The notes: a model not told the origin generated them from the sequence alone. 20,384 nucleotides of DNA from DAOUAJ01 sp034433615 (GCA_034433615.1 DAOUAJ010000139.1:1-20384); one strand, 5' to 3'; counted from the first letter of the stretch, positions 7,619 to 16,629 are shown. Translations and numbers: made by a program.

Positions 7619-7689
7619 CTCGGGGACGAGGATTCGAACCTCGATCAGGAGATCCAAAGTCTCCTGTCCTGCCATTAGACGATCCCCGA
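7619..7689 (-). tRNA. tRNA-Gln(TTG)
   Basis: The 71-base cloverleaf has acceptor strands TCGGGGA/TCCCCGA and an anticodon stem GGAGA/TCTCC with loop CTTTGGA (anticodon TTG). The T arm is CGAGG-TTCGAAT-CCTCG and the discriminator is G. The encoded 3' continuation is CCT, so the terminal CCA must be completed enzymatically. It is last in the five-tRNA series. Confidence 0.95.
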
Positions 7690-7713
7690 CCGTCTGCGTG
7701 GGTCACTACGGGA

Positions 7714-7787
<74 letters not shown>

Positions 7788-7793
7788 AAAAGG

Positions 7794-7865
<72 letters not shown>

Positions 7866-7891
7866 TTATGATTCCCATCTCTATCCACTCG

Positions 7892-7964
<73 letters not shown>

Positions 7965-7993
7965 GGATCACCAGGCCTTCCGTTGTGGCATGA

Positions 7994-8077
7994 TGCCGAC
8001 GAGAGGACTCGAACCTCCACGCCTAAACAGGCAGCAGATCCTAAGTCTGCAGCGTCTGCCAATTCCGCCACGTCGGC
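7994..8077 (-). tRNA. tRNA-Leu(TAG)
   Basis: This 84-base class II tRNA has acceptor strands GCCGACG/CGTCGGC. The anticodon stem GCAGA/TCTGC has loop CTTAGGA (TAG). It has a long variable arm (TGCCTGTTTAGGCG) and a T arm GGAGG-TTCGAGT-CCTCT. The discriminator is A and CCA is not encoded. It is first of the five tRNAs, only about 22 bases after the rnpB 3' end. Confidence 0.95.
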
Positions 8078-8099
8078 AGCCTGGGCATAAACTGGGCAG

Positions 8100-8558
<459 letters not shown>

Positions 8559-8564
8559 AATGAA

Positions 8565-8593
8565 ATTATAGCACAGTGGCAGTCAGATGTCAA
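8565..8593 (-). promoter_or_regulatory. Consensus promoter of the rnpB-tRNA operon
   Basis: On the minus strand a perfect TTGACA (8588-8593) and a perfect TATAAT (8565-8570) are separated by exactly 17 bases, with TGC directly before the -10. Predicted initiation is at G8558, just before the P1 strand of RNase P RNA. This is the strongest promoter visible in the window. Confidence 0.9.
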
Positions 8594-8893
8594 CCTGAGC
8601 CGCAAAGCGCTGCAAGCCAGCCAGGGCTTTTCAATCTTCGAATAGACCTGGTGACCAAAGCCACAGCTACCGTTGACAGGTCCCTCTACACAGGCTCCCC
8701 TGGCCGTCCTCAAACGGCTTGGCATCGGTCGCCGATTGATAAGAACGTTGGGAAGCCCTAATGGTCATGTTATGTCATGGACGCAGAGATACGGGTTGTG
8801 TTATAATATGTGCAGGATTTCTCAACCGTGTTTCCTGAGGCCGTCTAGATGATGAGCAAGGCGTCATTCGGCGAACAATGAAGGGGGGCAGAG
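8594..8893. other. Divergent intergenic region between rnpB and the kinase gene
   Basis: These 300 bases hold the kinase promoter near the right end. The remaining part, 8594-8790, shows no convincing gene, repeat or RNA structure. The short open frames crossing it have no ribosome-binding sites or recognisable motifs. An isolated TTGACA at 8673 lacks a matching -10. Confidence 0.6.
8799..8807 (+). promoter_or_regulatory. Extended -10 element for the kinase/regulator operon
   Basis: TGTTATAAT at 8799-8807 is a perfect extended -10. No convincing -35 is present at the expected distance. Initiation near 8814 would give a leader of about 80 bases before the ATG at 8894. Confidence 0.5.
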
Positions 8894-10495
8894 ATGCCAG
8901 GTGTGCAGGTGATGCCCTTGGGCTTAATCTGTGGCCTGACTTTTTTTGTCAGAGGGCTGGCGGTCTTTGTCATGGGCCTGGCTATCGTTCTCTCTCTCCC
9001 TCGCGGCCGTGAGATTCCCCTGGCCTGGCATCTCCGCCCCTTAGGCGCTTTTGCCCTGGTCCAATGCCTGACTGCCTGGCTGGGTGCTACCCAGGTTTGG
9101 GGACTGGCTGAGGGGCCAGTCATTGAGCACATGCGGATATGTCTTCGCCTTATCGCCGCGGCTTTCCTCCTCCGGTTTGGCTGTGGTGTCCTGGCGCAAC
9201 GGGCCCAACAGCGCCTCTCCTGGCTGCAGTGGTTCCCCTTCCTGGCAGTTTTATGTGTGGGTTGTCTGACCGTTGGGCTTTGGGAAGCCAATGCATCTGA
9301 CTGGAGCAACCGGGCCCGCTGGCTGGCGTTGGGCGTCCTCTATCTGCCAGGCGTGACGTTGGCTGCTATAGCTTTTTGGGGTCTCCATACTGAGATGAAA
9401 GCTATTGGCCTGCAGATGCCCGACCGGGATGCAAGGCTGGTAGCGGTGGCGTTCGCTGCGGAGGCTGCTGCTGTAGCCCTGATTGTGTTCCCAGCCAGCC
9501 TGCCGACGACCCAGCAGGGCATCACTTTCGGTCAACGCATCGCAGCATTAGGGGAAATGGCCCGGCCGCTGGCAGTCCTGATCCTGGCTGCGGGCATCGT
9601 GCGTTTCCTGCGCCTGTTTGATCTGGAATCGCAACAGCGATTGGAATCCCTGGAACACGAACGTCAGGAGGCACTCAAGAAAGCGGAGGAAGCTCAGATT
9701 CGCCTGATGCAAGAAGTCACGCGGTGGAGAGCGCAACTGGAGATGAAGGTTCAGCAAAGCGCAGAACGAACACCGGTAGATGAACAAGACGACCACTGGT
9801 ATGAAAGCCTTCAGGCTATCGCGGTGGCCCGTGAACGTGAACGCATCAGCCAGGAGCTACACGATGGCATAGCGCAGCTTCTGGGGTATATTAACCTGCG
9901 CACTCAGGCAGCCCGGCGCGCCTTGCTGGCTGGCCGGACCTCAGAGGCGGCACTCACCTTGCAGCAAGTCGAACAGTTGACTCAGATCGCTCACGGTGAG
10001 ATTCGAGAAGCTATCTTGGGGCTGCGGCTGGCGACCCCTTTGGACGGGGACATGGTGGTGACGCTTAGCGAGTATCTGGAGCATTTCCAGGGGCGCTGGG
10101 GAGTGACGGCGGAGCTGATCGTCGAGGATGCCGACGCGCTGGCATTGTCGCCTCTGGTCGAGATTCAAGTCCTGCGGGTGATTCAGGAAGCGCTGACCAA
10201 CGTACGTAAGCACGCCCAGGCCCGGCACGTTGGGATCACGTTTAAGACGGAAGGCAATGTTGTGGCAGTAACCATTGAGGATGATGGAAAGGGGTTCGAG
10301 CCGAATGATGTGCGGCTGGGGCATTTTGGCCTACGTCTGATGCGGGAACGTTGTGAGAGCGTAGGAGGAAGCCTGCATGTGGAAAGCGTGATCGGACGAG
10401 GCACGCGTCTAGAGGCGCGATTCCCCCTGAACGTGCCTCCTGATGGAAAGGAGAAGGTGCAAAATGAAGCCGATCAATGTATTGGTTGTGGATGA
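8894..10495 (+). CDS. Membrane sensor histidine kinase (HisKA_3 / NarX-type)
   Basis: This 533-residue protein has about seven predicted spans in residues ~10-240, with no extended external sensor domain. A charged coiled coil follows (about 247-295). A HisKA_3 dimerisation domain comes next, with the phospho-accepting His323 in ERISQELHDGIAQLLG. A GHKL ATPase domain completes it, with N box IQEALTNVRKHA, G1 box DDGKGF and G2 HFGLRLM. It should autophosphorylate and pass phosphate to the regulator encoded next. The 3' end overlaps the regulator's start by 32 bases, indicating coupled translation. The overlap gives a C-terminal CIGCG tail. The signal sensed is unknown; it may be membrane state or a small lipophilic molecule, as in other kinases with bundled spans (inference). 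Confidence 0.92.
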   Translation: MPGVQVMPLGLICGLTFFVRGLAVFVMGLAIVLSLPRGREIPLAWHLRPLGAFALVQCLTAWLGATQVWGLAEGPVIEHMRICLRLIAAAFLLRFGCGVLAQRAQQRLSWLQWFPFLAVLCVGCLTVGLWEANASDWSNRARWLALGVLYLPGVTLAAIAFWGLHTEMKAIGLQMPDRDARLVAVAFAAEAAAVALIVFPASLPTTQQGITFGQRIAALGEMARPLAVLILAAGIVRFLRLFDLESQQRLESLEHERQEALKKAEEAQIRLMQEVTRWRAQLEMKVQQSAERTPVDEQDDHWYESLQAIAVARERERISQELHDGIAQLLGYINLRTQAARRALLAGRTSEAALTLQQVEQLTQIAHGEIREAILGLRLATPLDGDMVVTLSEYLEHFQGRWGVTAELIVEDADALALSPLVEIQVLRVIQEALTNVRKHAQARHVGITFKTEGNVVAVTIEDDGKGFEPNDVRLGHFGLRLMRERCESVGGSLHVESVIGRGTRLEARFPLNVPPDGKEKVQNEADQCIGCG

Positions 10496-11129
10496 CCACG
10501 CTCTCTTTCGCCAGGGCTTGATCAACCTGTTACGAGATTTCAAGGAGATCCGAGTGATCGGCGAGGCTGCCGATGCGACCGAGGCGCTGTCCGCCGCCCG
10601 CCAGCTTCATCCTGACCTGGTTTTGATGGACATCCGGATGTCAGGGTGGACCGCTTTTGCTGCCACTCGACAGATCAAGCGGGAATTGCCTATGACCAAG
10701 GTCGTGATCTTGACCGCGTCTGAAGAAGAGAAAGACCTGTTCGAAGCCATCAAGGCCGGCGCAGAGGGGTACATCCTTAAAGATACACGAGTCGAGGACC
10801 TGGTGCGGATGTTGACTGGCGTCTCCTGTGGCGAGGCACCCATCTCTGGATTGATGGCGGCCAAAATGCTTAACGAGTTTGCCCGTCAGACACGAAGCAA
10901 ATCTAGCGAAGCTAATTCCAATGAGTTGACGGAACGGGAACGAGAGGTGCTCGCGCTGGTGGCGAGGGGTGCCTCTAACCTGGACATATCTCAGCAGTTA
11001 CACATCAGTGAGAACACGGTCAAAAAGCATCTGCGCAGCATTCTGGACAAGCTACACCTCGAGAACCGTGTTCAGGCGGCTATTTACGCGCTGCAGGAGG
11101 ATTTGATCAGCGGGACACATCTGGAGTGA
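10464..11129 (+). CDS. NarL/FixJ-family response regulator
   Basis: This 221-residue transcription regulator has a receiver domain (residues 1-~120) with the acidic pair D10-D11 in VLVVDDH, phospho-acceptor Asp56 in DLVLMDIRMSG, the switch Thr in VVILTAS and Lys in YILKDT. A C-terminal LuxR-type helix-turn-helix follows, LTEREREVLALVARGASNLDI with recognition helix SENTVKKHLRSIL. It is the evident partner of the upstream kinase. ATG 10464 is preferred over in-frame ATG 10443 because AAAGGAGAAGG sits at the proper distance before it and the receiver begins directly there. Targets are unknown; the genes downstream are candidates. Confidence 0.93.
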   Translation: MKPINVLVVDDHALFRQGLINLLRDFKEIRVIGEAADATEALSAARQLHPDLVLMDIRMSGWTAFAATRQIKRELPMTKVVILTASEEEKDLFEAIKAGAEGYILKDTRVEDLVRMLTGVSCGEAPISGLMAAKMLNEFARQTRSKSSEANSNELTEREREVLALVARGASNLDISQQLHISENTVKKHLRSILDKLHLENRVQAAIYALQEDLISGTHLE

Positions 11130-11145
11130 GAGAGCCTCTACCCTT

Positions 11146-11207
11146 TAAGCCAGGCATCGGCTTCCCTGGCCTGCCCTGGCCAGGCAGGCCAGCCGGTGCC
11201 TGGCTTA
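11146..11207. repeat. Large nested inverted repeat
   Basis: TAAGCCAGGCA (11146-11156) is matched by TGCCTGGCTTA (11197-11207). Further inward, CGGCT/AGCCG and CTGGCCTGCC/GGCAGGCCAG also pair, giving a long GC-rich hairpin or cruciform. There is no T tract, so it is not a standard terminator. It could protect the 3' end of the regulator mRNA. Confidence 0.75.
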
Positions 11208-11269
11208 GTACGCGATTCACTTTAGCCTCTTCGTTGATGAAGTAATAGTTACACGGATCATACTCCTTG

Positions 11270-11295
11270 AGGGCCATCACTGATGGCCCTTTTTG
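11270..11295 (+). terminator. Intrinsic terminator after the two-component operon
   Basis: AGGGCCAT and ATGGCCCT form an 8-bp perfect stem with a five-base loop, directly followed by TTTTT. It ends the kinase-regulator transcript and isolates it from the genes downstream. Confidence 0.88.
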
Positions 11296-11458
11296 GTACC
11301 CTCAGATGGTCACGCAGAGGCTGGCGGCACTTCGAGTAGGAGGTTATATTTGTCTGTAGTAGGAGACGTGTGTCCTGAAACGGCGATGCGAGAAGTGATT
11401 CATGTTCCTCCTGATTCATGAGATGCCTGAGCGAGGTTCAAGAAAGGAGGACAGTGCG

Positions 11459-11920
11459 ATGGTGTCGCCAGAGGTCTTCCGGAGGTCCCCCTTTTTCGCC
11501 CCCGTGGAAGAGGCTCAACTCGTGCGCCTGGCTATGATCTCCGCCGAGGAGGCGTACGGGACGGGAGAGGTCATCTTCAACGAAGGTGCCCCCGCCGACA
11601 AGCTGTACCTGGTCGTCAGTGGGGCCATTGAACTGCGGATGCACATGGACGCCCTGGATCGGACCATCCCCGTGGAGATCATCGGGCCTGGTGAGGTCGT
11701 CGGGTGGTCCACCATGGTGGCACCCTACGAGTACACGGCCAGTGGCGAAGCGCGCACCCCCACCCGGGTAGTGGCAATCAACAGTGTGCTCTTGCGGCAG
11801 TTGGCGGAAGAAGATCACACGCTGGGATGCCATCTCTATCATCAAGTGGCGAGCGTAATCGCTCAGCGTCTGCACGATACGCGCTTACGGTTGGCCAGCC
11901 TGCTGCCGAGCCCTATCTAA
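11459..11920 (+). CDS. Stand-alone cyclic-nucleotide-binding-domain protein
   Basis: This 153-residue protein consists almost entirely of one Crp-type cNMP-binding beta barrel. FRRSPFFAPVEEAQLVRLA leads in. Then come the turn FNEGAPADKLYLVVSGAIEL, GPGEVVGWSTMV at the phosphate-binding cassette, and a C-terminal helix (SVIAQRLHDTRLRL). There is no helix-turn-helix, so it is not a complete Crp/Fnr transcription factor. It may act by protein contact. The cassette lacks the canonical RxA arginine (the region reads YTASGEART), so cAMP binding is uncertain. ATG 11459 is chosen for AAAGGAGG eight bases upstream. It is followed at 86 bases by a CBS-domain gene and then the formate dehydrogenase genes. 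Confidence 0.85.
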   Translation: MVSPEVFRRSPFFAPVEEAQLVRLAMISAEEAYGTGEVIFNEGAPADKLYLVVSGAIELRMHMDALDRTIPVEIIGPGEVVGWSTMVAPYEYTASGEARTPTRVVAINSVLLRQLAEEDHTLGCHLYHQVASVIAQRLHDTRLRLASLLPSPI

Positions 11921-12005
11921 GCTGATCAGGACCAGTGGTTACCCTGCCTGACCCGGGAAAGGCCAGTCACCGGGCTTTCTGTGACCCAGCGAGGAGGTGA
12001 AGGCC

Positions 12006-12446
12006 ATGAAGGTTAAAGACGTGTTGCAAGCGAAAGGGAGCGAGATTCTCACGATCAGCGCTGATGCCTCTTTGCAAGAGGCGATCAGAGAGATGACGGA
12101 GCACGATGTCGGTTCGTTGCTGGTGAAGGACGCCTCTGGCATGCCACTGGGTCTGATCACTGAGCGGCGTATTATCCGTTATTGGGATCAGTATCCGGAG
12201 GCCACGGCTGCCACGCCCGTGCGGGAGGCGACGAACATCAATCCGATCATTGTTTTCCCCGATGACGACCTGGACTACGTGATGGGGGTGATGACTGAGA
12301 ACCGGGTGCGTCATGTGCTGGTCGTGGCGGGCGAGGAGTTGGCGGGCATTGTGTCCATCGGTGACGTAGTGAAAGCCCAGTTGGACGACGTTCGCGTCGA
12401 GAATCGCTACTTACATGAGTTTATCACCTGCAAATATCCCGTTTGA
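12006..12446 (+). CDS. CBS-domain-pair protein
   Basis: This 146-residue protein comprises two tandem CBS domains and little else. CBS1 spans about residues 8-60 (DASLQEAIREMTEHDVGSLLVKDASGMPLGLITERRI), and CBS2 about 73-128 (VMTENRVRHVLVVAGEELAGIVSIGDVVKA). Paired CBS domains bind adenosine nucleotides and act as energy-state sensors. With no catalytic domain, it probably acts on a partner protein. GAGGAGG at 11991-11997 favours ATG 12006 over the overlapping GTG 11997. It stands 124 bases upstream of the formate dehydrogenase alpha gene with no terminator between them, so shared transcription is possible. Confidence 0.9.
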   Translation: MKVKDVLQAKGSEILTISADASLQEAIREMTEHDVGSLLVKDASGMPLGLITERRIIRYWDQYPEATAATPVREATNINPIIVFPDDDLDYVMGVMTENRVRHVLVVAGEELAGIVSIGDVVKAQLDDVRVENRYLHEFITCKYPV

Positions 12447-12569
12447 GAGCCTGGCTGATTGCGCAGGCACATTTCCTTCCAGATCGCGTGGATCACGGTT
12501 AACACCCAATACGATGGGAAGGTTGTGCTTGCAGCTTCGGTGGCGGCTTAGTCAAGGAGGTGTTCAACA

Positions 12570-15500
12570 ATGGAGCTTACGCGTCGGCAGTTCCTTAAAG
12601 TTTCGGCGGCGACCGCGGGCAGCTTGCTTTTGCCAGGCAAGGCGGCCTTGGCGGCTGGTAGCCATCTTTTCCCGCTGCACAAGAAGATCGGCGAGGCCCA
12701 TACCATCTGTCCTTATTGCTCCGTCGGTTGCGGCCTGCTGATTGCCACCGATGAAAGTGGCCACATCATCAATTCGGAAGGCGATCCCGATCACATCATC
12801 AATCGCGGTGCGCTGGACCCGAAATCCATCGCGGTGCGCCAGCTCTCCACCAGTCCTCTACGTCTGCGCAAGGTGCTCTACCGCGCGCCTGGCTCAGCCA
12901 CGTGGGAGGAGAAGTCATGGGACTGGGCCATCGAGGAGATCGCCAAACGCATCCAAAAGACCCGGGATGAGACCTTCGTGCGCACTGCCAAGGTGGCAGA
13001 CAAGGACGTGACCGTTAACCGCACCGAGGGGATTGCCTGGCTGGGGGGCGCGGCTAACAACAACGAAGACTGTTACCTGGCAATCAAATTCGCCCGTGCC
13101 TTGGGGATGGTGTACGTCGAACACCAGGCGCGGATATGACACTCCGCCACGGTGGCCGGTCTCGGCCCCACGTTTGGCCGCGGTGCCATGACCAACGACT
13201 GGGTTGACCTTAAGAATAGCGATTGCGTCCTGGTCATCGGCGGCAATCCGGCGGAGAACCATCCCGCCTCGATTCGTTGGATCAATAAGGCCCGCGAGCA
13301 CGGTGCAAAACTCATTGCAGTGGACCCACGCTTCAACCGCACCGCCGCCACCGCAGACCTCTACGCGCCATTGCGCTCCGGCACCGACATCGTTTTCCTG
13401 GGCGGGCTGATCAACTATGTCCTCGAGAACAGGCTTTACAACGAAGAGTACGTCAAGTATTACACCAACGCGCTGACCCTGATCCACCCGGACTTTAAAG
13501 GTCCGGCCGACCTCGACGGCTACTTCTCCGGCTTTAACCCGGAGAAAAAGACCTACGATAGTGCAACCTGGCAGTACCAGACCGAGAAACAAAAGATCGT
13601 CGGTGCCGACGGCAAAGAGGTTGAGGTCACGGTTATCAAGCGCGCCGAGAGCCTGGACGAACCCAACACGGTCTTCGCCCACCTGAAGCGCCACTTTGCG
13701 CGCTACACACCGGAGATGGTCGAACGGGTCTGCGGCACCCCCAAGGAGAAATTCCTGGAAGTCGCCAAACTCTTCTGCGCCACCGGCGCGCCTGACAAGT
13801 CCGGCACCATCCTCTATGCCATGGGCCAGACGCAGCATACCGTTGGCACGCAGAACGTGCGCGCGATGGCCATCCTCCAGCTTTTGCTGGGCAACATCGG
13901 CGTCCCCGGTGGTGGGGTGAACGCACTGCGTGGTGAGTCCAACGTGCAGGGCTCGACCGACATGGCCCTCCTCTTTCACGACCTGCCAGGCTATCTGGGC
14001 CTGCCCACCGACAAGCATCCTGACCTGGCAGCCTACACCGCCAAGTTCGACACTACCTCCTACTGGGTTAATGGGCCGCGCTTTTTCACCACCCTGATGA
14101 AGGCCTGGTTTGGCCCTGCCGCGAGCAAGGAGAACGATTTCGCCTACGAGTACCTGCCCAAAGCCAGCGGCAACTATTCGTGGATCCCGCTCTTCGAGGC
14201 GATGTACGCCGGCACGATCAAAGGGCTGATCTGCATGGGCCAGAACCCGGCGGTGTCTGGCCCCAACGCGCGCCTCGAACGGAAAGCGCTGGCGAATCTC
14301 GATTGGCTGGTAGTGATGGACCTGTTCGAGACTGAAACCGCGACCTTCTGGCGTGCGCCCGGCGTTAACCCCAAGGATGTCAAGACCGAGGTGTTCCTCC
14401 TGCCGGCAGCGGACGCTGTGGAAAAGGCAGGCAGCATCGTCACCAGCGGTCGTCGCATCCAGTGGCGGCCCAAAGTCGCTACGCCGCCTGGTGACGCAAG
14501 AGAGGACATCTGGATTCTCGATCGCCTGGTGAAGGCCCTCAAGGCGCTCTACCAAGATTCCACCGACGCCAAAGATCGCCCAATCCTGGACCTGGCCTGG
14601 GATTACGGCGACCCGCCGGATCCGGAAGCCATCGCACGCGAGATCAACGGCTACGCGCTGGAGGACGTCGTGGACAAGGATGGCAAAGTGCTGGTGGAGA
14701 AAGGCAAGGTCATCCCCGGCTTTGCTACCATCGCCACAGCCGCGAATCCGGAGGCGATCGCCTGCGGCAATTGGATCTACAGCGGTTATTTTGCCCCGGC
14801 CGACGATGGCGAGGGCAACAAGATGCCAGCAGCCAAGCGGCGCGGGCAAAAAGATCCCGGTGAGCTGGGCATGTATCCCTTCTGGGGCTGGGCGTGGCCG
14901 GCGAATCGCCACATCCTGTATAACCGCGCCTCCGCGCGGCCTGACGGCACGCCCTGGGCCGAGAACAAGAAGCTCATCTGGTGGGACCCGAATGCCGACA
15001 CGGGCACCAAGGACACCCAGGGGAATCCGATCCTGGGCAAGTGGGTGGGGTACGATGTGCCTGACTTTGCCCCGACCAAAGCCCCGGACGCCAAGGCCAA
15101 CCCCGCCGGCAAAGGCCTGGCCGCCCAGGCGGGCACCGACCCCTTCATCATGAAAGCGGACGGCAAGGGGTGGCTCTTCGCTCCGAAGGGCCTCAACGAG
15201 GGGCCGCTGCCGGAGCACTATGAGCCGCTCGAATCGCCAATTGCCAACCCGCTCTCTAAAGTGCAGGTGAACCCGGTCGTTAAAGTCTGGAGCACCGACC
15301 AGGACCAGGAGATCGGCGACAAGGTCGGCACGTTTGACCAGTTCCCCATCATCTGCACCACCTTCCGGCTGACCGAACACTGGCAGGCCGGGGCGATGAG
15401 CCGCAATCTGCCATGGTTGGTGGAAGCGCAGCCGGAGATGTTCGTGGAGATCGGCAAGGAGCTGGCGGCGGAGAAGGGGATCAAGAGCGGTGATCGCGTC

Positions 15501-15731
15501 GTCGTCACCTCGGCGCGCGGAGAAATCCAGGCTGTGGCCGTCGTCACTGCGCGCTGGAAGCCGCTGACCATTGACGGCAAGAAGATGCATCAGATCGGCA
15601 TGCCGTGGCATTACGGCTGGCAGGGGCTGGCCACCGGCGACGTGGCCAACGACCTGACGCCCCACGTCGGTGACGGCAACACGATGATTCCGGAGTACAA
15701 GGCGTTCCTGGTGGACGTAAAGAAGGCGTAG
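12570..15731 (+). CDS. fdnG: Formate dehydrogenase alpha subunit, selenocysteine-containing (FdnG-like)
   Basis: This 1053-residue molybdo/tungsto-bis-PGD enzyme oxidises formate to CO2. A Tat signal (TRRQFLK) at the N terminus sends it out of the cytoplasm. The N-terminal Fe-S site has Cys47, Cys50 and Cys54 (CPYCSVGC), but the usual fourth Cys is Asp83 (GALDPKS). The in-frame TGA at 13137-13139 is read as Sec190. It lies in QARI-Sec-HSATVAGL, matching the FdnG active-site motif, and the same frame continues with TFGRGAMTN to 15731. A bacterial SECIS hairpin follows the TGA at the right spacing. The length agrees with FdnG (~1015). AAGGAGGTG at 12554-12562 supports the start. Simple gene callers would split it into 12570-13139 and 13152-15731. 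The beta and membrane subunits follow. Confidence 0.96.
13137..13172 (+). promoter_or_regulatory. Bacterial SECIS element directing Sec insertion
   Basis: The hairpin directly after the UGA carries the apical GGTCT (13158-13162), exactly 18 bases after the UGA, as in E. coli fdhF. A GGCC(G)/(C)GGCC stem (13154-13158 with 13163-13167) sits above a bulged T (13153) and two G-C pairs. The bulged U and GGUCU loop are the SelB contacts known from E. coli. Confidence 0.88.
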
Positions 15732-15803
15732 CAGGTTTCAGGTCTCAAGTCGCAGGTCTCAGGCTTCAGGCTTGAACCTATGGCTTGCGGCTTGCAACCT
15801 GCT
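15731..15803. repeat. Heptad hairpin element, third type
   Basis: Six 7-bp units in a row (CAGGTTT, CAGGTCT, CAAGTCG, CAGGTCT, CAGGCTT, CAGGCTT, 15732-15773) are followed by heptads in the complementary sense (AACCTAT, GGCTTGC, GGCTTGC, AACCTGC, 15775-15802). The outer arms GCAGGTT and AACCTGC pair perfectly. The sequence differs from copies A and B but the design is the same. It fills the alpha-beta gap of the FDH operon. Confidence 0.8.
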
Positions 15804-15822
15804 AGCCAAAGGAGTGATAATC

Positions 15823-16629
15823 ATGAGCAAGTATGGAATGCTCATTGACGCAACTTTATGCATCGGTTGTAGAGGGTGTTCCGTTGCCTGCAAGCAGTGG
15901 AACGAGTTACCAGCCGTAGCTACTCGCAATCGCGGCACCTATCAGAATCCGCCCACGCTGTCGGCCAGCACCTGGACAAATATAGAATACCGCGAGATCG
16001 AAACGGGCGACCAGGTATCATGGGTGTTTCTCAAGCGAGCCTGTATGCATTGTGAGCATCCAGCCTGCGCTTCGGCTTGCCCGGTGGGGGCGCTGCGCAA
16101 GACGGCCGAGGGGCCGGTGATGTACGATGATCGAAAATGCATCGGTTGTCGCTATTGTATGATCGCCTGTCCTTTTGGGATTCCCACCTTCCAGTGGGAC
16201 AAGGGCCTGCTGGCCCAACCACTGATCCGCAAGTGCAAATTCTGCTTCGACCGGGTCAGCCAGGGCATTCCGCCCGCCTGTGCGAAGACGTGCCCGTCTG
16301 GGGCCATTCTTTTTGGCGAGCGGGATAAATTGATCGCTGAGGCGGAAGCGCGAATCGCCAGCAACCCGGCCAAGTACGTGAATCACGTATACGGCAAAGA
16401 AGAGGCCGGGGGCACCGCGATCCTCTACCTCTCCGCTGTCCCCTTCGAGCAACTCGGCCTGCCCAAACTGAGCCCTGAGCCGGTGCCGGCCCTCAGCGAG
16501 ACGGTAATGGGTGGGACCGTCCCGTTTGCCCTCGCGTGGGCGGCCGTCCTGGCCGGGATCTATGCGGTCGTGAGATTCCGGGAACGCGGTAAAACCACAG
16601 AACCCGAGGAGAAGGAGGTCTCGCGATGA
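15823..16629 (+). CDS. fdnH: Formate dehydrogenase beta subunit, four [4Fe-4S] ferredoxin-like
   Basis: This 268-residue electron-transfer subunit has four cysteine clusters: CIGCRGCSVACKQWN (from Cys13), CMHCEHPACASACPVGAL, CIGCRYCMIACPFGIP and CKFCFDRVSQGIPPACAKTCPSGAI. A single C-terminal span (about 230-250, PFALAWAAVLAGIYAVV) can anchor it, as in FdnH. It passes electrons from the alpha subunit to the membrane subunit. It has no signal peptide and is presumably carried through Tat with the alpha subunit. ATG 15823 is preferred over the in-frame upstream ATG 15780-region start because AAAGGAG lies eight bases before it and the earlier codons come from the repeat. The stop overlaps the next gene's ATG by four bases. 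Confidence 0.94.
   Translation: MSKYGMLIDATLCIGCRGCSVACKQWNELPAVATRNRGTYQNPPTLSASTWTNIEYREIETGDQVSWVFLKRACMHCEHPACASACPVGALRKTAEGPVMYDDRKCIGCRYCMIACPFGIPTFQWDKGLLAQPLIRKCKFCFDRVSQGIPPACAKTCPSGAILFGERDKLIAEAEARIASNPAKYVNHVYGKEEAGGTAILYLSAVPFEQLGLPKLSPEPVPALSETVMGGTVPFALAWAAVLAGIYAVVRFRERGKTTEPEEKEVSR

Larger units (their letters stand above)
11130..11458. other. Intergenic region with inverted repeat and terminator
   Basis: This 329-base stretch separates the two-component system from the cNMP-domain gene. It contains a large inverted repeat (11146-11207) and an intrinsic terminator (11270-11295). About 160 bases follow with no clear promoter: TATATT at 11347 lacks a good -35. An in-frame upstream ATG (11402) of the next gene lies here but has no ribosome-binding site. 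Confidence 0.6.

Noticed and set aside
8078..8099. Possible terminator between rnpB and tRNA-Leu
   Set aside because: The spacer holds a direct repeat of CTGGGC, not an inverted one, and has no T tract.
8673..8678. TTGACA on the plus strand as a further promoter
   Set aside because: No -10-like hexamer at 16-18 bases downstream.
12570..13139. A separate truncated 189-residue dehydrogenase gene followed by an independent gene from 13152
   Set aside because: The two frames are identical in phase across the TGA, and the TGA falls at the family's Sec position with a SECIS, so this is one selenoprotein gene.
12915..15665. A 916-codon open frame on the minus strand opposite the FDH alpha gene
   Set aside because: It is a codon-bias shadow of the GC-rich sense gene. 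It has no recognisable domain or ribosome-binding site, while the plus strand encodes a clear FdnG.
15732..15802. Tandem short repeats considered as a CRISPR array
   Set aside because: Units are 7 bp without spacers, and the second half is inverted; no cas genes nearby.
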